Source: Terriglobia bacterium (GTDB lineage: Bacteria > Acidobacteriota > Terriglobia > Terriglobales > Acidobacteriaceae). Taken from it: a stretch of 64,000 nucleotides of DNA. The position numbers and the translations under genes were made by a program. Numbering within the stretch: the stretch's first letter is position 1; the number at the start of each line of letters is the position of its first letter. The stretch spans positions 310,001-374,000 of the forward strand of contig JAIQGK010000012.1 in assembly GCA_020072645.1 (NCBI GenBank). The letters run 5' to 3'. This document shows positions 46,151 through 63,952 of this stretch, piece by piece. Under the pieces are notes generated by a model that was not told where the DNA came from, searched no databases, and saw nothing but the letters and a program-made list of their open reading frames with translations.

Positions 46151-46780
46151 ATGACTGAGCAGAACATCAACGCGACTCCCGCCGAAGGCGAACAGGCCCC
46201 ACCGCCGGAGAACACCAACCCGAACATGAAGTGGTACATCATCCACAGCTATTCGGGCTTTGAGCGCAAGGTGAAGGAATCACTGGAATCGCGCGTGCAG
46301 GCCTTTGGCCTGGGAGAAAAGATCGGCAAGGTCGTGATTCCCACGGAGCCGGTGACGGAGATCCGCAACGGCAAGAAATATACCGTGGAGCGGATGTTTT
46401 ATCCCGGCTACGTGCTGGTGCAGATGGACCTCACGGGATTCCGCACCGGGGGCGAAGGCGACCATGTGTGGCATGTGGTGAAGTCGACGCCGCGCGTAAC
46501 GGGATTTGTTGGGACGGCAAACGATCCAACGCCGCTGACCGAAGATGAGGTCAACCAGATTATTTATCGCGTGAATGTGGGCAAGGACAAGCCCAAGATC
46601 CGCGTGAAGTTTGAAAAGAACGAGACTGTCCGCATCACCGATGGGCCGTTTGCAAACTTCAACGGCACAGTGGACGAAGTGAATGAGGATCGCGAGACGT
46701 TGAAAGTGATGGTAACGATCTTTGGTCGCGCGACTCCGGTGGAACTGGAGTTTGGGCAGGTAGAGAAGGTAGCAGCATAA
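46151..46780 (+). CDS. nusG: Transcription termination/antitermination factor NusG
   Basis: 209 residues from the ATG at 46151. A variable N-terminal tail of about 25 residues (ATPAEGEQAPPPENTNP) precedes the NGN domain (MKWYIIHSYSGFERKVKESL; VTGFVGTANDPTPL). The KOW domain follows at the C-terminus (NETVRITDGPFANFNGTVDE; ATPVELEFGQVEKV). NusG binds the RNA polymerase clamp and couples it to Rho or the ribosome. The stop is followed by 243 nt with repeats before rplK, where the two genes are often closer. Confidence 0.96.
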   Translation: MTEQNINATPAEGEQAPPPENTNPNMKWYIIHSYSGFERKVKESLESRVQAFGLGEKIGKVVIPTEPVTEIRNGKKYTVERMFYPGYVLVQMDLTGFRTGGEGDHVWHVVKSTPRVTGFVGTANDPTPLTEDEVNQIIYRVNVGKDKPKIRVKFEKNETVRITDGPFANFNGTVDEVNEDRETLKVMVTIFGRATPVELEFGQVEKVAA

Positions 46781-46888
46781 AGTTTGGTTTTATCCCGAGC
46801 GTAGCGAGGGAACCCTATGAGCTGAGATGCTCTGTGGGGAGAACGAAAAGGGTTCGGGACGCGGTCCTGCGATCCACAAGAAATTAAG

Positions 46889-46920
46889 AGAGCACAGGCA
46901 GGAGTGCCTGTGCCACAAAG
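46889..46920. repeat. REP-like element copy 2 in the nusG-rplK spacer
   Basis: AGCACAGGCAGGAGTGCCTG, then TGCCACAAAG; GCACAGGCA and TGCCTGTGC are inverse arms. Additional spacer words (CCGAGCGTAGCGAGGGAAC at 46797; CTCGCTCAGGATGACA at about 46950) belong to common dispersed types. Confidence 0.75.
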
Positions 46921-47023
46921 AGAAAAAGCAGGTCCTTCGCGAGCTTTGCTCGCTCAGGATGACAGTTGAGAGCATGAGCGGCACAAGCTGTTCCAACGAA
47001 AAAGGAACCAGGTAAACGACAAG

Positions 47024-47458
47024 ATGGCACCGAAAAAAGTACAGACATCCGTTAAGTTGCAGATTGAAGCCGGCAAGGCGACGCCGGCTCCTCCCGTCGG
47101 CCCGGCACTGGGCCAGGCGCAGATCAACATCATGGAATTCTGCAAACAGTTCAACGCCCGCACTAACAATAAAGAGATGGCCGGGCTGATTATTCCTGTG
47201 GTGATCACGGTCTATACCGATCGGTCGTTCACGTTCATCACCAAGACGCCGCCGGCGTCGATTCTGCTGAAACGGGCCGCGGGCATCGCCAAAGGCTCAG
47301 GCGCGCCCAATAAAGATAAAGTCGGCAAGGTGACCGAGAAGCAAGTTGCCGATATCGCCAAGCAGAAAATGCCGGACCTGAACGCCGCATCGCTGGAAAC
47401 GGCGATCAAAAGCGTGAAGGGCACGGCGCGGTCGATGGGGATTGAAGTCGTTGGATAG
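47024..47458 (+). CDS. rplK: 50S ribosomal protein L11
   Basis: 144 residues, with the thiostrepton-binding N-terminal domain ([38 protein letters not shown]) and the rRNA-binding C-terminal domain ([20 protein letters not shown] region, [12 protein letters not shown] at the end). The double-proline [11 protein letters not shown] is diagnostic. rplA follows 68 nt later. AAGGAACCAGG ribosome site upstream. Confidence 0.96.
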   Translation: MAPKKVQTSVKLQIEAGKATPAPPVGPALGQAQINIMEFCKQFNARTNNKEMAGLIIPVVITVYTDRSFTFITKTPPASILLKRAAGIAKGSGAPNKDKVGKVTEKQVADIAKQKMPDLNAASLETAIKSVKGTARSMGIEVVG

Positions 47459-47526
47459 TTAGTTAAATCGCATGTACTACGGCGACGGAGAAGAGCCCGG
47501 CGCGGTGGGAGATAAGGAAAAAACAA

Positions 47527-48237
47527 ATGAGTCGCAAGGCAGGAAAGAACATAACGAAATCGCGTGAGGCAATTGAGAAGCGCCAGTATCTATTGAGTGA
47601 TGCCGTGCCGCTGCTCCAGAAAGTAAAGTTCGCCAAGTTTGACGAGACGGTGGAAGTCACGCTCCGTCTGGGCGTCGACCCAAAGCACGCTGACCAGATG
47701 GTCCGCGGCACGGTGGTCCTGCCGCACGGGCTGGGCAAGTCGAAAAAAGTCCTGGTGATCGCCAGCGGAGAAAAAGTCCGCGAAGCCGAAGCTGCCGGAG
47801 CGGACATTGTCGGCGGCGAGGAGATGGTCGAAAAAATCCAGAAAGAAAGCTGGACGGATTTTGACGCCGTAATCTCAACTCCCGACATGATGAAATCCGT
47901 CGGTAAGCTGGGTAAAGTGCTTGGTCCCAAAGGCCTCATGCCCAATCCCAAGACCGGCACCGTTACGTTTGACATTGCCAACGCGGTAAAAGAAATCAAA
48001 GCCGGTAAAGTCGAATTCCGCACGGACAAGACAGCGCTGGTGCATGTGCCCGTGGGAAAGATTTCATTCACGCCGGACAAGCTGGTTGAGAATGCCACCG
48101 CAGTGATCACGAGCGTGGTGAAGGCAAAGCCGTCGGCGGCCAAGGGCAAGTACATCAAGGGCGCGTACATCTCGTCCACCATGGGCCCCGGAATTTCAGT
48201 GGATACTACTCCGGTGGAGACAGCGGCCAAGGCGTAA
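47527..48237 (+). CDS. rplA: 50S ribosomal protein L1
   Basis: 236 residues. L1 forms the mobile stalk at the E site and commonly autoregulates the L11-L1 operon by binding its mRNA. Visible family parts: [39 protein letters not shown], and the signature [20 protein letters not shown] at residues about 120-140. The length is normal. An L1 site in the upstream leader could not be identified. Confidence 0.96.
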   Translation: MSRKAGKNITKSREAIEKRQYLLSDAVPLLQKVKFAKFDETVEVTLRLGVDPKHADQMVRGTVVLPHGLGKSKKVLVIASGEKVREAEAAGADIVGGEEMVEKIQKESWTDFDAVISTPDMMKSVGKLGKVLGPKGLMPNPKTGTVTFDIANAVKEIKAGKVEFRTDKTALVHVPVGKISFTPDKLVENATAVITSVVKAKPSAAKGKYIKGAYISSTMGPGISVDTTPVETAAKA

Positions 48238-48239
48238 GA

Positions 48240-48310
48240 CTTGTGGCACCGGCGCCCTCGCTGGTGTGAATAGATAAAGAAGACACAGCCGAGGGCGGCT
48301 GTGCCACAAG
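48240..48310. repeat. REP-like element copy 3 in the rplA-rplJ spacer
   Basis: CTTGTGGCAC at the left and GTGCCACAAG at the right are perfect inverses, 51 nt apart, with a nested hairpin CAGCCGAGGGCGGCTG next to the right arm. The right end matches the ends of copies 1 and 2. Confidence 0.75.
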
Positions 48311-48340
48311 GACATCGCAGAACAGAAAAGGATTCTGACA

Positions 48341-48922
48341 ATGGCGGTCACAAAAGCGAAAAAAGCGGAACAGATTGAAAAGCTGAACCAGGACCTGCAA
48401 AAGGCCAGCAGCATGATTGTGGGCACTTTCTCCAAGCTCACGGTGTCAAAGGATTTTGAGCTGCGCAAGACGGTGCGCACGGCAGGCGGCAAGTATCAAG
48501 TCGTCAAGAACACGCTGGCCAAGCGAGCTTCAGAAGGCACGCAGGTGGGTGAAGCGCTAAAAGGGCTGAAAGGCGTCACGTCGATCGCCTATACCAGCGG
48601 GGATCCGGTTGCGCTAGCCAAAGCGCTGAGCAAGTACGTTGACGACAACCCGGAATTTTCCTTCAAGTCAGGTGTGCTGGAAGGCCGCGTGATCTCCATG
48701 AAAGAGATCAAGGCGCTGGCAACCATGCCGTCGAAAGAAGAGATTTACTCCAAGCTGCTGTTCCTGATGAACGCACCGGCGCAGCGTCTGGTCACGGTAA
48801 TGAATGCCGTTGGCCGAGACCTGGCAGTGGTGGTGAGCCAGGGCGTGGAGAAGAAAAAGTTCAAAGACGAGGGCGGCGCTTCTTCTGAAGCTGCTCCGGC
48901 AGAAGCCGGCAGCCCGGCGTAA
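48341..48922 (+). CDS. rplJ: 50S ribosomal protein L10
   Basis: 193 residues, the base of the L7/L12 stalk. N-terminal rRNA-binding part: [20 protein letters not shown], then [20 protein letters not shown] and [11 protein letters not shown]. The C-terminal helix that binds L12 dimers is at about 140-170. The tail is Ala/Glu-rich. It is longer than E. coli L10 (165) mainly at the C-terminus. L10-L12 complexes usually autoregulate this transcript; no leader structure was confirmed. Confidence 0.96.
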   Translation: MAVTKAKKAEQIEKLNQDLQKASSMIVGTFSKLTVSKDFELRKTVRTAGGKYQVVKNTLAKRASEGTQVGEALKGLKGVTSIAYTSGDPVALAKALSKYVDDNPEFSFKSGVLEGRVISMKEIKALATMPSKEEIYSKLLFLMNAPAQRLVTVMNAVGRDLAVVVSQGVEKKKFKDEGGASSEAAPAEAGSPA

Positions 48923-49078
48923 GTAGTGTTTGAAAAGGTTTTTCTGGGGGACGTAGTGCGGCCTCCAGGCATGGGTTTATCGCTGACGGAAGCTCAACGT
49001 GGCGCTAGTCTGGGCGCATTGGAACACGGTGGGCGGAAGCGGCGAATCAGCACAAACTGAATAAGAGTGGAGATACAC

Positions 49079-49459
49079 ATGGCAGATCTGCAGCAGTTAG
49101 AAGATTCAATCGTAGGGTTGAGCCTGCTTGACGCGGCCCAGCTCGTAAAGAAGCTTGAGGAGCGCCTTGGCGTCTCCGCAGCGGCAGCAGCCCCGGTGAT
49201 GATGGCCGGCGGCGGAGCGGCAGCGGGCGCGGCACCGGCTGAGGAAAAGACCGAATTCACCGTGGTCCTGACCGGCGCTGGCGCCAATAAGATCAATGTA
49301 ATCAAAGCGGTACGTGAAGTCACCAGCCTCGGACTGAAAGAAGCCAAAGACCTGGTGGATGGCGCACCGAAGAACGTGAAAGAGAACGTTTCCAAGGAAG
49401 AAGCGGAAACGATCAAGAAGAAATTCACCGACGCAGGAGCAACGGTCGAAATTAAGTAG
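49079..49459 (+). CDS. rplL: 50S ribosomal protein L7/L12
   Basis: 126 residues from the ATG at 49079 (a frame extension four codons up is ignored). N-terminal dimer domain ([29 protein letters not shown]), Ala/Gly hinge ([20 protein letters not shown]) and C-terminal factor-binding domain ([39 protein letters not shown]). It recruits translation GTPases, including EF-Tu. It follows rplJ by 156 nt. Confidence 0.97.
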   Translation: MADLQQLEDSIVGLSLLDAAQLVKKLEERLGVSAAAAAPVMMAGGGAAAGAAPAEEKTEFTVVLTGAGANKINVIKAVREVTSLGLKEAKDLVDGAPKNVKENVSKEEAETIKKKFTDAGATVEIK

Positions 49460-49474
49460 CTGGCTCAGTAAAGT

Positions 49475-49509
49475 AGCGGATCGGCGGGCTTTAGGGCCCG
49501 CTGGCCGCT
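49475..49509 (+). promoter_or_regulatory. Hairpin after rplL, possible attenuator or processing site
   Basis: Outer arms AGCGG/CCGCT and inner arms GCGGGC/GCCCGC form a two-part hairpin with a 6-nt loop just after the rplL stop. There is no T-tract, so it is not a clear terminator. In E. coli the same spacer holds an attenuator and an RNase III site; the function here is inferred from that position only. Confidence 0.45.
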
Positions 49510-49994
49510 TATCCCGGCGCAAAGGCCTTTATTAAGATTGAATCTTTCATTTGGCTGAATCCTGGAGTACACTACTATTATCAAATAGATACGGTAGATC
49601 TTCTCCAAACCGGTATTTACAAATCTTTTTTTGACGCAGGACAGGCGTGGTGCTCCCGCAATATTCGCCTTGCTCGGAGTCGTAGCCAGACCTGCCAGTT
49701 GTTGTTCTCTTGAACAGGTCCGCATTGGGCGGACAAGAACGGTCTATTCAGACGGGCGCGGATAAAAACATTTTAGATATCGCACAACGCTGTGACGGCG
49801 TCAACGGGAACTCTTGTCTCCTGTTGGCGCGATTCGTTTTTTCCGCTTCGCAGTGAATTTGGCCGCAAGCTAACGCCTGATTGGAAATGGCGTTGGTCAA
49901 CAAAGGCCTGCTTTTAACGAAGAAAGATCTTCGAGCAAGCCGCTTCAATCCGCTCCGCCGCGCGATGAAGCAGAAAAGTCTTTAGGAGTTATTC
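49510..49994. other. rplL-rpoB spacer
   Basis: 485 nt without a gene: no ORF in either strand has coding character. AT-rich patches at about 49560-49620 may contain promoter elements, but I could not pair a -35 with a -10. The rpoB ribosome site (TTAGGAG) is at about 49981. Confidence 0.4.
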
Positions 49995-54464
<4,470 letters not shown>

Positions 54465-54496
54465 CCGGGCTTCATCGCCCCGTTAGTCGAGCCCAA

Positions 54497-54529
54497 CTCA
54501 ACTCCGGACCGCTTCCGGCCGGAGTTGAG
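54497..54529 (+). promoter_or_regulatory. Hairpin in the rpoB-rpoC spacer
   Basis: CTCAACTCCGG and CCGGAGTTGAG pair perfectly (11 bp) around an 11-nt loop ending CCGG. No T-tract, so probably an mRNA-stability or processing hairpin and not a terminator. Confidence 0.55.
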
Positions 54530-54599
54530 AGCAGAGCAGGAAATCAGCAGCAACCGGAAGCCGCAGCGCGGCGCGCGTTAAGCGACGCAGGAGGACACC

Positions 54600-58787
<4,188 letters not shown>

Positions 58788-58816
58788 ACAACTATTTACT
58801 GATCGATAAACTATGG

Positions 58817-58849
58817 CGGGCTGGAGAGATCCAGCCCGTTTTACTTTTT
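58817..58849 (+). terminator. Rho-independent terminator after rpoC
   Basis: CGGGCTGGA/TCCAGCCCG, 9-bp stem with a GAGA tetraloop, then TTTTACTTTTT. It closes the rpoBC transcript. Confidence 0.92.
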
Positions 58850-58948
58850 GCCGCAGATCTGCGCTGATGGCCGCAGATAAAAAAACAACTGCTTTGGGCA
58901 CAATCCCCAGTTGCTAACGCACCGAATCCCCTTTAACCTATTCAGCTA

Positions 58949-59797
58949 ATGCACTTTACGCGGCTTCGTCGGGCCTTCTGGCAGGCCTTCCAACACGGGC
59001 AGTTTTCCATCGCCAAAGGCGCGGCGTATTCGTCGATCCTTACGCTGTTTCCCGCATTCCTAGTTATCACTTCTGTGCTGGAGGCCTCTCACAACACAGA
59101 GGGCTTTCTGGAGCAGATTGGCGATGCCGTGGGCTGGGTGCTGCCGCCGGGATCGCGATCCGTGGCGCTAGCGTTCTTTCAGAGCAAGCAGCACCATGCC
59201 ACGCGCATCATATACTCGGCTTCCATCGTGACGCTGCTGGCGGCCACGGGCGTGATGATCTCCTGGATGGACGGCTTCCGCAAAGCCTATGGCATGGCCA
59301 ATACATGGGGCTTCTGGCGTGAGCGCGCGATTGCTCTTTACCTGGTCTTGCTGGGACTGGTTCCGCTGGGCTTTGCCACAATCCTGGTGGCCTTTGGCAC
59401 GGAGGTAGAGAACTGGGTGCAAAGCGGTACCATGCATCTCTTCAAACCGCTGATCCTGCTGGTATGGGATGGCGTGCGCTGGGGCATCGCGTTACTTACG
59501 GCGATTGCGCTCACCGCGCTGGTCTATCACCACGGACTTCCCAAGACACAATCCTGGCAGCGTGTCTTGCCCGGCGCAGTGATGGCAGCGGTGCTCTGGT
59601 TTCCGGCGACAGTGCTGTTTGGCTGGTATGTGAGGGTCTATGCCACGTACACGGTGGTTTACGGCTCACTGAGCGCGGCCATTGCGCTGTTAGTGTGGCT
59701 GTACATCGTTTCCGTGATCGTGTTGCTGGGAGCGGAATTGAACGCGCAAGTCTATCCCAAGCTGGCGGAAGGCGACGCCACGGAAAAGAAGGTATGA
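58949..59797 (+). CDS. YihY/BrkB-family inner-membrane protein
   Basis: 282 residues. YihY family pattern: FSIAKGAAYSSILTLFPAFL near the start, six helices, then VLPGAVMAAVLWFPATVLFG and YGSLSAAIALLVWLYIVSVI, closing with LLGAELNAQVY. The family was once called RNase BN; that activity belongs to another protein, and the function is unknown. It lies 4 nt ahead of pyk and is probably co-transcribed. Its spacer on the left contains dispersed 'GCCGCAGAT' words. Confidence 0.87.
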   Translation: MHFTRLRRAFWQAFQHGQFSIAKGAAYSSILTLFPAFLVITSVLEASHNTEGFLEQIGDAVGWVLPPGSRSVALAFFQSKQHHATRIIYSASIVTLLAATGVMISWMDGFRKAYGMANTWGFWRERAIALYLVLLGLVPLGFATILVAFGTEVENWVQSGTMHLFKPLILLVWDGVRWGIALLTAIALTALVYHHGLPKTQSWQRVLPGAVMAAVLWFPATVLFGWYVRVYATYTVVYGSLSAAIALLVWLYIVSVIVLLGAELNAQVYPKLAEGDATEKKV

Positions 59798-59801
59798 ACG
59801 G

Positions 59802-61349
59802 GTGACCGCTGGAACGAAGGCTCTGGAAACGGGCATTGTGCCCACAATAAGGAAAGCCAAGATCGTATGCACCATTGGGCCGGCCAGCGGCTCAGAAGCG
59901 GTGCTGCGCGACCTGATGCGCCTAGGGATGGATGTGGCCCGGCTGAATTTCTCCCACGGAACGCATGAAGAACACGCGCGGATGATTGACAGGCTGCGCA
60001 AAGTTGCCGACAAAGAAGGCCGTACCATCTGCATTCTGCAAGACCTGCAAGGGCCCAAGATCCGCACCGGGCGGCTGAAATACAGGACGCCGATCGCCAT
60101 CAAAAGCGGAGCGAAGTTGACCATCACGCCGAGAGATATTTCCGGAACAGCAGCAGTGCTTTCAACTACTTTCAAGACGCTGGCCAAAGAAGTGGAGCCC
60201 GGTTCCCGGGTACTGCTTTCCGATGGGCTGATTGAATTGCGCGTGACAGCGGTTCGCGGTGATGACGTTGAGTGCGAAGTGATCAACGGCGGCCTTTTGG
60301 GCGAGCACAAGGGGATCAACCTGCCCGGGACCGTGGTGAGCGTTCCGTCGCTGACGGAGAAAGACGAAAAAGATCTTGAGTTTGGCCTGAAGCATGGCGT
60401 GGACATTGTGGCTGTTTCATTTATCCGCACGGCCGATGATGTGCGCCTGGTAAAGCGCATGGTGCGCCTGCACAACTCCGATGCATGGGTGATCGCCAAA
60501 CTGGAAAAGCCTCAGGCCATTGATCCGGCAAATCTGGAAGAGATCCTTGATGTCGCAGATGGAGTGATGGTGGCGCGCGGCGATCTCGGCGTGGAGGTGC
60601 CGCCGGAGAAAGTTCCGATCATACAGAAGCACGTGATCCGCCGCGCCTCGGACTGGCGCAAGCCGGTGATTACTGCGACGCAGATGCTCGAATCAATGAT
60701 TGAAAACCCGCGACCCACACGCGCTGAGGCCAGCGACGTGGCCAACGCGATCCTTGATGGCTCCGACGCGGTAATGCTCTCTGCCGAGACGGCCAGCGGC
60801 AAATATCCGCGCGAGACCGTGGCGATGATGGCGAAGATTGTGCTGGAAGCGGAGTCGGCCAAGGAAGAGCCTATCCAAAGACGCCGCCAACACCGGCAGC
60901 TTTCCATCTCAGAGACGATCTGTGAATCCGTGGCGCACGCCGCGCAGGACCTGGAGATGAAAGCTATCGCCGTCTATACGGAGACAGGAACCACGGCACG
61001 GCTGATTTCCAAGTATCGACCTACAGCGCCGATCTTTGCGTTTGCCGCAAATACTACTGTTTGTGCGCGGCTGAACCTGATGTGGGGCGTGTCACCGCTT
61101 TCTTGCGAAATGACGCCAGATGCCGAAGACATGGTGCACAGAGCTGAAAAATATCTTTTGCAGATGCATGCCGTACAGCCGGGAGACATCATTGCCGTGG
61201 TAGCAGGGACGCGCAGCAGCAGCGGGTCAACAAATTTTATGCGATTGCATGTGGTCGGCACAGGTGAGCATCCGGTTCAGGTTCGCGAGGAGAGACGCAA
61301 AGCGCCACGGATAAAACCGGTGAGTCCGCTGGAGCGGCGGAAAAGATAG
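59802..61349 (+). CDS. pyk: Pyruvate kinase
   Basis: 515 residues from a GTG. Last step of glycolysis: phosphoenolpyruvate plus ADP to pyruvate plus ATP. Motifs: KAKIVCTIGPASGS, GMDVARLNFSHGTHEEH, LQDLQGPKIRTG, KLEKPQAIDPANLEEILDVA, GVMVARGDLGVEVPPEKVP and ATQMLESMIENPRPTRAEAS, the active-site signature. The C-terminal regulatory domain is present, with the basic tail (KAPRIKPVSPLERRKR) slightly longer than usual. The start is fixed by proximity to YihY's stop. Confidence 0.96.
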   Translation: MTAGTKALETGIVPTIRKAKIVCTIGPASGSEAVLRDLMRLGMDVARLNFSHGTHEEHARMIDRLRKVADKEGRTICILQDLQGPKIRTGRLKYRTPIAIKSGAKLTITPRDISGTAAVLSTTFKTLAKEVEPGSRVLLSDGLIELRVTAVRGDDVECEVINGGLLGEHKGINLPGTVVSVPSLTEKDEKDLEFGLKHGVDIVAVSFIRTADDVRLVKRMVRLHNSDAWVIAKLEKPQAIDPANLEEILDVADGVMVARGDLGVEVPPEKVPIIQKHVIRRASDWRKPVITATQMLESMIENPRPTRAEASDVANAILDGSDAVMLSAETASGKYPRETVAMMAKIVLEAESAKEEPIQRRRQHRQLSISETICESVAHAAQDLEMKAIAVYTETGTTARLISKYRPTAPIFAFAANTTVCARLNLMWGVSPLSCEMTPDAEDMVHRAEKYLLQMHAVQPGDIIAVVAGTRSSSGSTNFMRLHVVGTGEHPVQVREERRKAPRIKPVSPLERRKR

Positions 61350-61480
61350 TCGCCGCAGATTTGCGCAGATCGAGCGGATAAAGAACAGCTTAGCCGCGAA
61401 TTTCGCGAAAGAACGCGAATCAAAAAGTGGAGAGGTGCACTTCGCGCTTTAGAAATTCAGTTTAGCCACGAAGAGAATTG
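61350..61480. repeat. Mixed dispersed spacer words
   Basis: GCCGCAGATTTGCGCAGATC (61354) and TAGCCGCGAATTTCGCGAAA with GAACGCGAATCAAAAAG are of the dispersed types also seen at 58852-58882. Their origin is unclear. Confidence 0.55.
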
Positions 61481-61498
61481 GTGATGTAGAGACAGGGC

Positions 61499-61529
61499 TC
61501 CCTCCCCTTCGGCGAGCTCAGGGTCGGGA
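61499..61529 (+). repeat. 31-bp dispersed repeat, copy 2
   Basis: TCCCTCCCCTTCGGCGAGCT, continuing CAGGGTCGGGA; 30 of 31 bases match copy 1 at 21986-22016, the one difference being G for A. Confidence 0.85.
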
Positions 61530-61536
61530 TAAAAAC

Positions 61537-62382
61537 TCAATTCACCCATCCACCTGTGCTGCCGCCATTTTTCTTGTCCTTGTCATCAGGCGGACGGAAA
61601 TTGCCGTACTCGTCGAAATAGTCTTTGGCGTCCTGGTTGTGCTTCTTCATGTAAACCTGAAATTTTTTGCCGGCACGGCGACGTTTCCAGCGGTGATAGC
61701 GATTCGTGAGTCCGTAAGAGACCTCAGATGCCGAGAACAGCAGCCCTCTCCTGGGAACGAACTTGACATAAAGATAACCGAAGAGCAGACCGCTCAAATG
61801 CGCGACGTTTGCGGTCCCACTGGCATCGCCCAGCGCGCCAGCCAAAGCCACAAATGCGAGTATTCCTACCAGATATTTGAGCCGGATGGCGAACGGGAGC
61901 GGAAACATGAAGACTTCCTGATCGCCAAACAACATGGCGGCGGCCATGAAAATTGCATAGATTCCGCCAGAAGAACCAACGGTTGGAGTTTGCGGAACAA
62001 GATGGACGATAGGCCCGAGCGTGTAAGCCAGAGCGACCGTGCCCAGTCCCGCGCCAATCACGCCGAAAAGGAAAAACTCCAGGAAGCGGCGGCTGCCCCA
62101 AGGAACTTCCAGCATGGAGCCAAACATCCACAACATCAGCATGTTGAAAAATACGTGAAAAAAACCAGCGTGCACGAATCCATACGTCAATAACTGATAA
62201 ATATGTCCATGGACAACGTCATGCGCACGGAGAGCCAGCGGATTAAAGATAGCATTGGCAAGACGTCCCTGGCCTATGGCAACGAGTATCAGCCCAAGAA
62301 AGTAAATACCGCCGTTGATTGCGACCAATATTTTGATGGCCCGCGTAAACGGCGGGAATGAAAGCGTCATTGTTCTCGCCAT
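61537..62382 (-). CDS. Rhomboid-family intramembrane serine protease
   Basis: 281 residues, six helices plus a cytoplasmic tail. The catalytic Ser is in TVGSSGGIYAIFMAA (GxSG motif as GSSG) and the catalytic His in ANVAHLSGLLFGYLYVKF. The conserved HxxFNMxxLW pattern is FFHVFFNMLMLWMFGSMLE. Rhomboids cleave single-pass membrane proteins within the bilayer. The tail is charged and Asp/Lys-rich (DDKDKKNGGS). It overlaps nothing; the next minus-strand gene, an M28 peptidase, ends 4 nt upstream, so they are likely one transcript. Confidence 0.93.
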   Translation of the reverse strand: MARTMTLSFPPFTRAIKILVAINGGIYFLGLILVAIGQGRLANAIFNPLALRAHDVVHGHIYQLLTYGFVHAGFFHVFFNMLMLWMFGSMLEVPWGSRRFLEFFLFGVIGAGLGTVALAYTLGPIVHLVPQTPTVGSSGGIYAIFMAAAMLFGDQEVFMFPLPFAIRLKYLVGILAFVALAGALGDASGTANVAHLSGLLFGYLYVKFVPRRGLLFSASEVSYGLTNRYHRWKRRRAGKKFQVYMKKHNQDAKDYFDEYGNFRPPDDKDKKNGGSTGGWVN

Positions 62383-62386
62383 GCTG

Positions 62387-63853
62387 TTATCTTTCCGGTT
62401 CAGGAATCACGATCAGGCTTCGGTGACCCTTGGCATCCACTGATCGTACTCCAAAAATCACATTGTCCTTGGAATCCGGAAGGTCAACTTTTGGCTCGGT
62501 CGTTCGCAACAAGTTTTCTTCCGGGAAATCCGCGTCAGTGGTCTTGCGCCAAAGCACTTCATAGGCTGTAGCTCCGGGCGCGGGCTTCCATTGGATTTTG
62601 GAATCGTTTTCAAGCTGCTTGGTCAACAAATGTACGTCGCTGGGCGGCGCAGGCGATGAAGCCAGGCTCGCCAGTGTCGCGGCATTCAGGCGCGCCACAT
62701 TTGCGACATATTCAAAATCCACAAATTTCGGCAGGTCACCATATTCGATGCCGTTTTCTGTCCTCACGTTTTGGTGTTGATGGTTGTAATCTTCACGATA
62801 TTCGGTAAAGCGGACAGCAGCAAAGCCCTGCTCATTGAAGGCGCTGTGATCGCCACCGCGCAGGTAGCGGTCACGACGGAAGATCAGCTTGGGAGAAAAT
62901 GCCCCAAAATCATAAGTTTCGCCCACGGAGTGAATGTAGCGGGCCAGTTCGCGCGAGGAAGAATCATTCTCTCCGCCAATTGCCTTGATGCGGCGCAAAT
63001 CGGCATCGGTGGCGGCGGCTGGAATACCTTCAGAAAACACGCGCACCCAGTTGTTGTTCTGCATTGTGTCGCCGGGTGTGCGGTTGCCGCCGACGATGTC
63101 ATTGTTAAGCACGCCCTCAAGTTGCCAGCCTTGTTCTTTGGCCATTTTGGCAAAATGAGTGCTTCCATTCAGCCCCTGCTCCTCGCCGGCGACGGTGAGA
63201 AAGATGATGGTGGCGGGAAACTTATGCTTGCTGAGCACGCGCGCACATTCGAGCGAAACCGTGGTGCCGCTGCCATCGTCATTGGCTCCGGGAGCGGGAT
63301 CGGTAGAGTTCTCATTGCTGGAATTGCGCGAGTCGTAATGTCCCGTGACCAGATAAATCCGCTTGGCCTGAGCCGGATCTGTGCCTTTCAGGATGGCGTA
63401 GACATTCTGGATTTCCGTGGGTTGAGTGATGCGGTCTCTGGGCCCCTTAGGCTGCTCAATGAAGGTGTCAGTCTTGACTTCCAGACAGCCGTTGCATTCT
63501 GCGGAGATTTTTTCAAATTCTGACTTGATCCAGTTGCGGGCAGCTACAATGCCTTGCGGGGAGCTGGCAGCGCCAGGATTATTGACGGAGAGCGTGCTAC
63601 GCGTGCCAAAACTAACCAGCTTCTCGTCGGTCTGCTGGGCGCGCTGTGGCGAAACATCTTTTATGATCTGAATGATAGCGGGGTCTCGGTCCCGCTTGGC
63701 CGTGGCTGAAGGTTTTTCAGCGGATTCAGCAGCACGGGTTTTGGGCTTATGTTTTTGGGCAACGGCGAAAGGCGCTGCCAGCATCAGAAGCGCAATCGAG
63801 ACAAACAAGGAAATTCGTATGCGGGAATCTTTAAGGGAATCCATGAGTAACAT
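62387..63853 (-). CDS. Secreted M28-family peptidase with C-terminal fibronectin-like region
   Basis: 488 residues from the ATG at 63853 with GAGGAAC 5 nt upstream. Signal peptide (SLFVSIALLMLAAPFAVAQ) then a Lys/Ala-rich spacer. Zinc ligands: GHYDSRNSSNENSTDPAPGA with NDDGSGT (His and bridging Asp), GEEQGLNGS (Glu-Glu), NDIVGGN and GGDHSAFNEQG (final His). The last 90 residues, with IQWKPAPGATAYEVLWRKTT, resemble a fibronectin type III domain. Probably an extracellular or periplasmic aminopeptidase. It is not closely alike the other M28 protein (26882), which has a Pro-rich tail. Confidence 0.9.
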   Translation of the reverse strand: MLLMDSLKDSRIRISLFVSIALLMLAAPFAVAQKHKPKTRAAESAEKPSATAKRDRDPAIIQIIKDVSPQRAQQTDEKLVSFGTRSTLSVNNPGAASSPQGIVAARNWIKSEFEKISAECNGCLEVKTDTFIEQPKGPRDRITQPTEIQNVYAILKGTDPAQAKRIYLVTGHYDSRNSSNENSTDPAPGANDDGSGTTVSLECARVLSKHKFPATIIFLTVAGEEQGLNGSTHFAKMAKEQGWQLEGVLNNDIVGGNRTPGDTMQNNNWVRVFSEGIPAAATDADLRRIKAIGGENDSSSRELARYIHSVGETYDFGAFSPKLIFRRDRYLRGGDHSAFNEQGFAAVRFTEYREDYNHQHQNVRTENGIEYGDLPKFVDFEYVANVARLNAATLASLASSPAPPSDVHLLTKQLENDSKIQWKPAPGATAYEVLWRKTTDADFPEENLLRTTEPKVDLPDSKDNVIFGVRSVDAKGHRSLIVIPEPER

Positions 63854-63901
63854 TCAGTTCCTCGGTTTCAGAGCTTGACGACAATCCCAAGAGATTCTAA
63901 A

Positions 63902-63907
63902 TATAAT
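63902..63907 (+). promoter_or_regulatory. -10 element of lysW
   Basis: TATAAT lies 46 nt upstream of the lysW ATG. TTGACG at 63875-63880 is 21 nt from it, or 17 nt from the overlapping TAAATA, so the exact hexamers are uncertain. Confidence 0.5.
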
Positions 63908-63952
63908 CACATGGCCCCCGCCACTTTGTAACAATATCCCATGGAGGAAGAA

